Part shown: one piece after another, positions 61,814-64,000 of the stretch | How the letters are laid out: the number at the start of each line of letters is the position of its first letter | How positions within the stretch are numbered: position 1 is the first letter of the stretch | Source of the DNA: Lachnospiraceae bacterium | Lineage (GTDB): Bacteria; Bacillota; Clostridia; Lachnospirales; Lachnospiraceae | Assembly: GCA_910576385.1 (NCBI GenBank) | Contig: CAJTIR010000020.1 | Coordinates: forward strand, 1 to 64,000 | Direction of reading: 5' to 3' | DNA length: 64,000 nt | The notes under the pieces: model-generated | The model's input: only the letters and a program-made list of their open reading frames with translations | What the model was told of the DNA's origin: nothing | Databases searched by the model: none | Made by a program: the position numbers and the translations under genes

Positions 61814-63304
61814 ATGAAGTTACGAACCAGACTGATTATTTCTTTTTTTATCATTATCGTGGTGCCTGTGTTATTGGCAGTAGCCACCGTGTGGGGATTT
61901 GGGCAGTATCAGATGAAAGCGATACGCCAAATCTATAATACAGACGGCAATGCATATGAATATTTTGTCAATTCTTTTAAGGCTTTGAGCCATTTTACCA
62001 AACCCACTTATGAGAAACTCCAGAAGGTGGCCAAAGAAACGCCTGAGAAATTGGAGGATCAGGCATACTTGGATAAAATAAATCAGGAGTTGGAGAAAAA
62101 ATATTCTTATCTGATTGTGCGGCGTGAGGACAAGCTGGTTTATGAGGGCAATAAAGAGACAGATGAATCTTTGAGAGATGATTTGCCTGAATATGACAGT
62201 GATGTGCTGCAGAGTGCCGGTTCTGGATTCTATCTGGAAGGAGAAGAACAGGCGTTAATTAAACAGATAGATTTTGTATTTGAGGATGGGGAGCGCGGAA
62301 GTGTCTTTATCATAACTTCTATGGAGCGTCTGCTTCCAGATATCAAAGGGATTTTGATTGATATGATGATCTCTATTCTGTTGATTTTGATATTTACGGC
62401 AGGGATGCTGACCGTATGGATTTATCAGGGGATTATCAATCCAATTCATAAACTTCAGGCAGCAGCACAAAATATTAAGGCGGGTAATCTTGATTTTACG
62501 ATTGAGGCAGATGGCAAAGATGAGATTGGGGAGCTGTGCAGAAATTTTGAGGAGATGCGCGGTCGTCTGAAGGAATCAGAGGAGGAGAAATTAGCAGGAG
62601 AAAAACAAAACAGAGAGTTGATCAGCAATATTTCCCATGATCTGAAAACTCCGATCACAGCGATTAAGGGTTATGTAGAGGGAATTATGGATGGAGTGGC
62701 AGACACTCCACAAAAGCAGGACAAGTATATTCGCACCATTTACAATAAGGCAAATGAGATGGATACCCTGATCAATGAATTGACGTTGTATTCCAATATT
62801 GATACCAATCGCATACCCTATAATTTTAATCGCATCAATGTGGCAGATTATTTTGACGACTGTGTGGAGGAAGTGGGTTTAGATTTAGACGCCAAGAATA
62901 TCAGGCTTAACTATATTGACTATGCGGATAAAGATGTGTTGATTATCGCAGATCCTGAGCAGCTTCGACGCGTGATCAATAATATTATCAGCAATTCTAT
63001 GAAATATCTGGACAAGGAACAGGGATTTATCAATATTCGTATTCGGGATGTGGGAGATTTTATCCAGGTGGAGATTGAAGATAACGGCAAAGGGATTGCT
63101 GCGAGAGATCTGCCCTATATTTTTGACCGTTTTTACCGCACGGACGCTTCCCGCAATTCTTCCACTGGAGGAAGTGGCATCGGCTTATCCATAGTAAAAA
63201 AAATTATCGAAGATCATGGTGGTAAAATCTGGGCTAACAGCAAAGAGGGCACTGGAACCATTATGTATTTTGTAATTCGGAAATATCAGGAGGTAGCAAG
63301 TTGA
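61814..63304 (+). CDS. Sensor histidine kinase with extracellular sensor and HAMP domain
   Basis: 496 residues. Membrane helix 1 (about 8-30), an extracellular domain of about 150 residues without a recognised fold, helix 2 (about 178-203, ISILLILIFTAGMLTVWIY), HAMP domain, then dimerisation domain with H275 in NISHDLKTPITA and ATPase domain with NNIISNSMKY, DNGKGIAARDLPYIFDRFYR and GGSGIGLSIVKKI. The kinase gene comes first and overlaps the regulator gene. The signal is unknown. Confidence 0.9.
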   Translation: MKLRTRLIISFFIIIVVPVLLAVATVWGFGQYQMKAIRQIYNTDGNAYEYFVNSFKALSHFTKPTYEKLQKVAKETPEKLEDQAYLDKINQELEKKYSYLIVRREDKLVYEGNKETDESLRDDLPEYDSDVLQSAGSGFYLEGEEQALIKQIDFVFEDGERGSVFIITSMERLLPDIKGILIDMMISILLILIFTAGMLTVWIYQGIINPIHKLQAAAQNIKAGNLDFTIEADGKDEIGELCRNFEEMRGRLKESEEEKLAGEKQNRELISNISHDLKTPITAIKGYVEGIMDGVADTPQKQDKYIRTIYNKANEMDTLINELTLYSNIDTNRIPYNFNRINVADYFDDCVEEVGLDLDAKNIRLNYIDYADKDVLIIADPEQLRRVINNIISNSMKYLDKEQGFINIRIRDVGDFIQVEIEDNGKGIAARDLPYIFDRFYRTDASRNSSTGGSGIGLSIVKKIIEDHGGKIWANSKEGTGTIMYFVIRKYQEVAS

Positions 63305-63990
63305 GTAAAGTTTTGATTATTGAGGATGAAGTGGCAATCGCAGATTTAGAAAAAGATTATTTGGAGCTCAGCGGTTTTTCCGTAGAGACAGAGAATAATG
63401 GCAATCAGGGACTTGCACGAGCTTTAAGTGAAGATTTTGATATGTTTATCCTAGATCTGATGCTCCCAGGCGTGGATGGTTTTGAGATTTGCAAGAAGAT
63501 TCGTGAGAATAAAAATACACCTATTTTAATGGTTTCAGCGAAAAAAGATGATATTGACAAAATAAGAGGATTGGGATTGGGGGCAGACGATTATATTACA
63601 AAGCCCTTTTCACCTAGTGAGCTGGTGGCAAGAGTAAAGGCGCATCTCTCTCGATATGAGCGCCTGATTAACAGCAATGTTCAGGAAAATGATATGATTG
63701 AGATACGGGGATTGAAAATCGATAAGACAGCGCGTCGGGTGTGGGTCAATGAGGTGGAAAAACAGTTTACCACCAAAGAATTTGATCTGTTGACATTTTT
63801 GGCACAAAATCCCAACCGTGTGTTTAGTAAGGAAGAGCTGTTTAGCAAAATTTGGGATCTGGAATCGGTGGGAGATATTGCTACTGTGACCGTGCATATC
63901 AAAAAAATTCGAGAGAAGATTGAATTAAATACCGCCAAACCACAGTATATTGAGACAATCTGGGGAGTGGGCTATCGCTTTAAGGTATAG
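63301..63990 (+). CDS. OmpR-family response regulator
   Basis: 229 residues with a TTG start at 63301 that overlaps the kinase stop (TTGA) and has AGGAGG 7 nt upstream, which fixes this unusual start. Receiver domain with IIEDEVAI, phosphoacceptor D52 in ILDLMLPG, and TKPFSPSELVARV; winged-helix domain with FTTKEFDLLTFLAQNPNRVF and TIWGVGYRFKV. It is the partner of the kinase just upstream. Ten bases remain after its stop in this window. Confidence 0.92.
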   Translation: MSKVLIIEDEVAIADLEKDYLELSGFSVETENNGNQGLARALSEDFDMFILDLMLPGVDGFEICKKIRENKNTPILMVSAKKDDIDKIRGLGLGADDYITKPFSPSELVARVKAHLSRYERLINSNVQENDMIEIRGLKIDKTARRVWVNEVEKQFTTKEFDLLTFLAQNPNRVFSKEELFSKIWDLESVGDIATVTVHIKKIREKIELNTAKPQYIETIWGVGYRFKV

Positions 63991-64000
63991 TCAAATACCC

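Overview
The window looks like chromosomal DNA of a low-GC, Gram-positive, anaerobic gut Clostridia, most likely a member of the Lachnospiraceae. This is inferred from gene content and style: AGGAGG-type ribosome binding sites, sigma-A-like promoters, an S-box (SAM-I) riboswitch before metK, hprK/whiA/rapZ, the [FeFe]-hydrogenase maturase HydF, VanRS- and Bce-type two-component systems, and a gut-type beta-glucuronidase. Almost all genes lie on the + strand; pyrG, plsC, an HD-GYP gene and two tiny toxins lie on the - strand. No rRNA, tRNA, CRISPR array, prophage or intact transposase gene was seen.

Region by region. 1-8.6 kb is accessory DNA: a decayed GHKL (AgrC/VirS-type) sensor kinase, a type I toxin/antisense-RNA candidate, two paralogous lipoproteins separated by a 24-bp inverted repeat, copies of a small palindromic element (MITE-like, 8-bp target duplications), a 1191-residue secreted transglutaminase-like surface protein, and a three-gene operon (ART-like toxin broken by an in-frame TGA, small acidic protein, SecB-like chaperone) that resembles a toxin-antitoxin-chaperone system. 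8.6-16.7 kb holds an ABC-F gene with an attenuator-like leader, YbaK, DegV, TrkA/TrkH potassium uptake, and a TM1266-type regulator with HydF. 17-21.2 kb holds a VanRS-like pair with a C39-like peptidase and a HAD phosphatase. 21.3-34.2 kb is mostly core: pyrG, ftsH (with a 620-residue repetitive tail), uvrC, hprK, an M18 aminopeptidase, murB, rapZ, whiA.

34.3-44.5 kb holds a lipid kinase, fructose-bisphosphate aldolase, a Bce-type antibiotic-sensing module (response regulator, kinase, ABC ATPase, permease) split by a YefM/RelE-type toxin-antitoxin pair, then ddl and murF. 44.5-53 kb holds plsC, a PrcB-like lipoprotein, murA, beta-glucuronidase, an HD-GYP phosphodiesterase and riboswitch-controlled metK. 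53.2-61.3 kb is a five-gene operon of SWIM zinc finger, helical protein, MoxR ATPase, DUF5682-like protein and VWA protein, resembling the uncharacterised Escherichia coli yeh-type MoxR/VWA cluster. It is followed by a second type I toxin locus (Hol_Tox type) and a kinase/regulator pair.

Themes: cell-wall precursor synthesis (murA, murB, murF, ddl) sits close to cell-wall-stress sensing (VanRS-like, Bce-like), and four toxin-antitoxin-like loci of three types occur in 64 kb. The strongest candidates for something undescribed are the ART-like/SecB-like operon at 7.0-8.3 kb, the small palindromic element whose ends lie a fixed distance upstream of -35 boxes, the MoxR/VWA operon, and the repeat-tailed FtsH.
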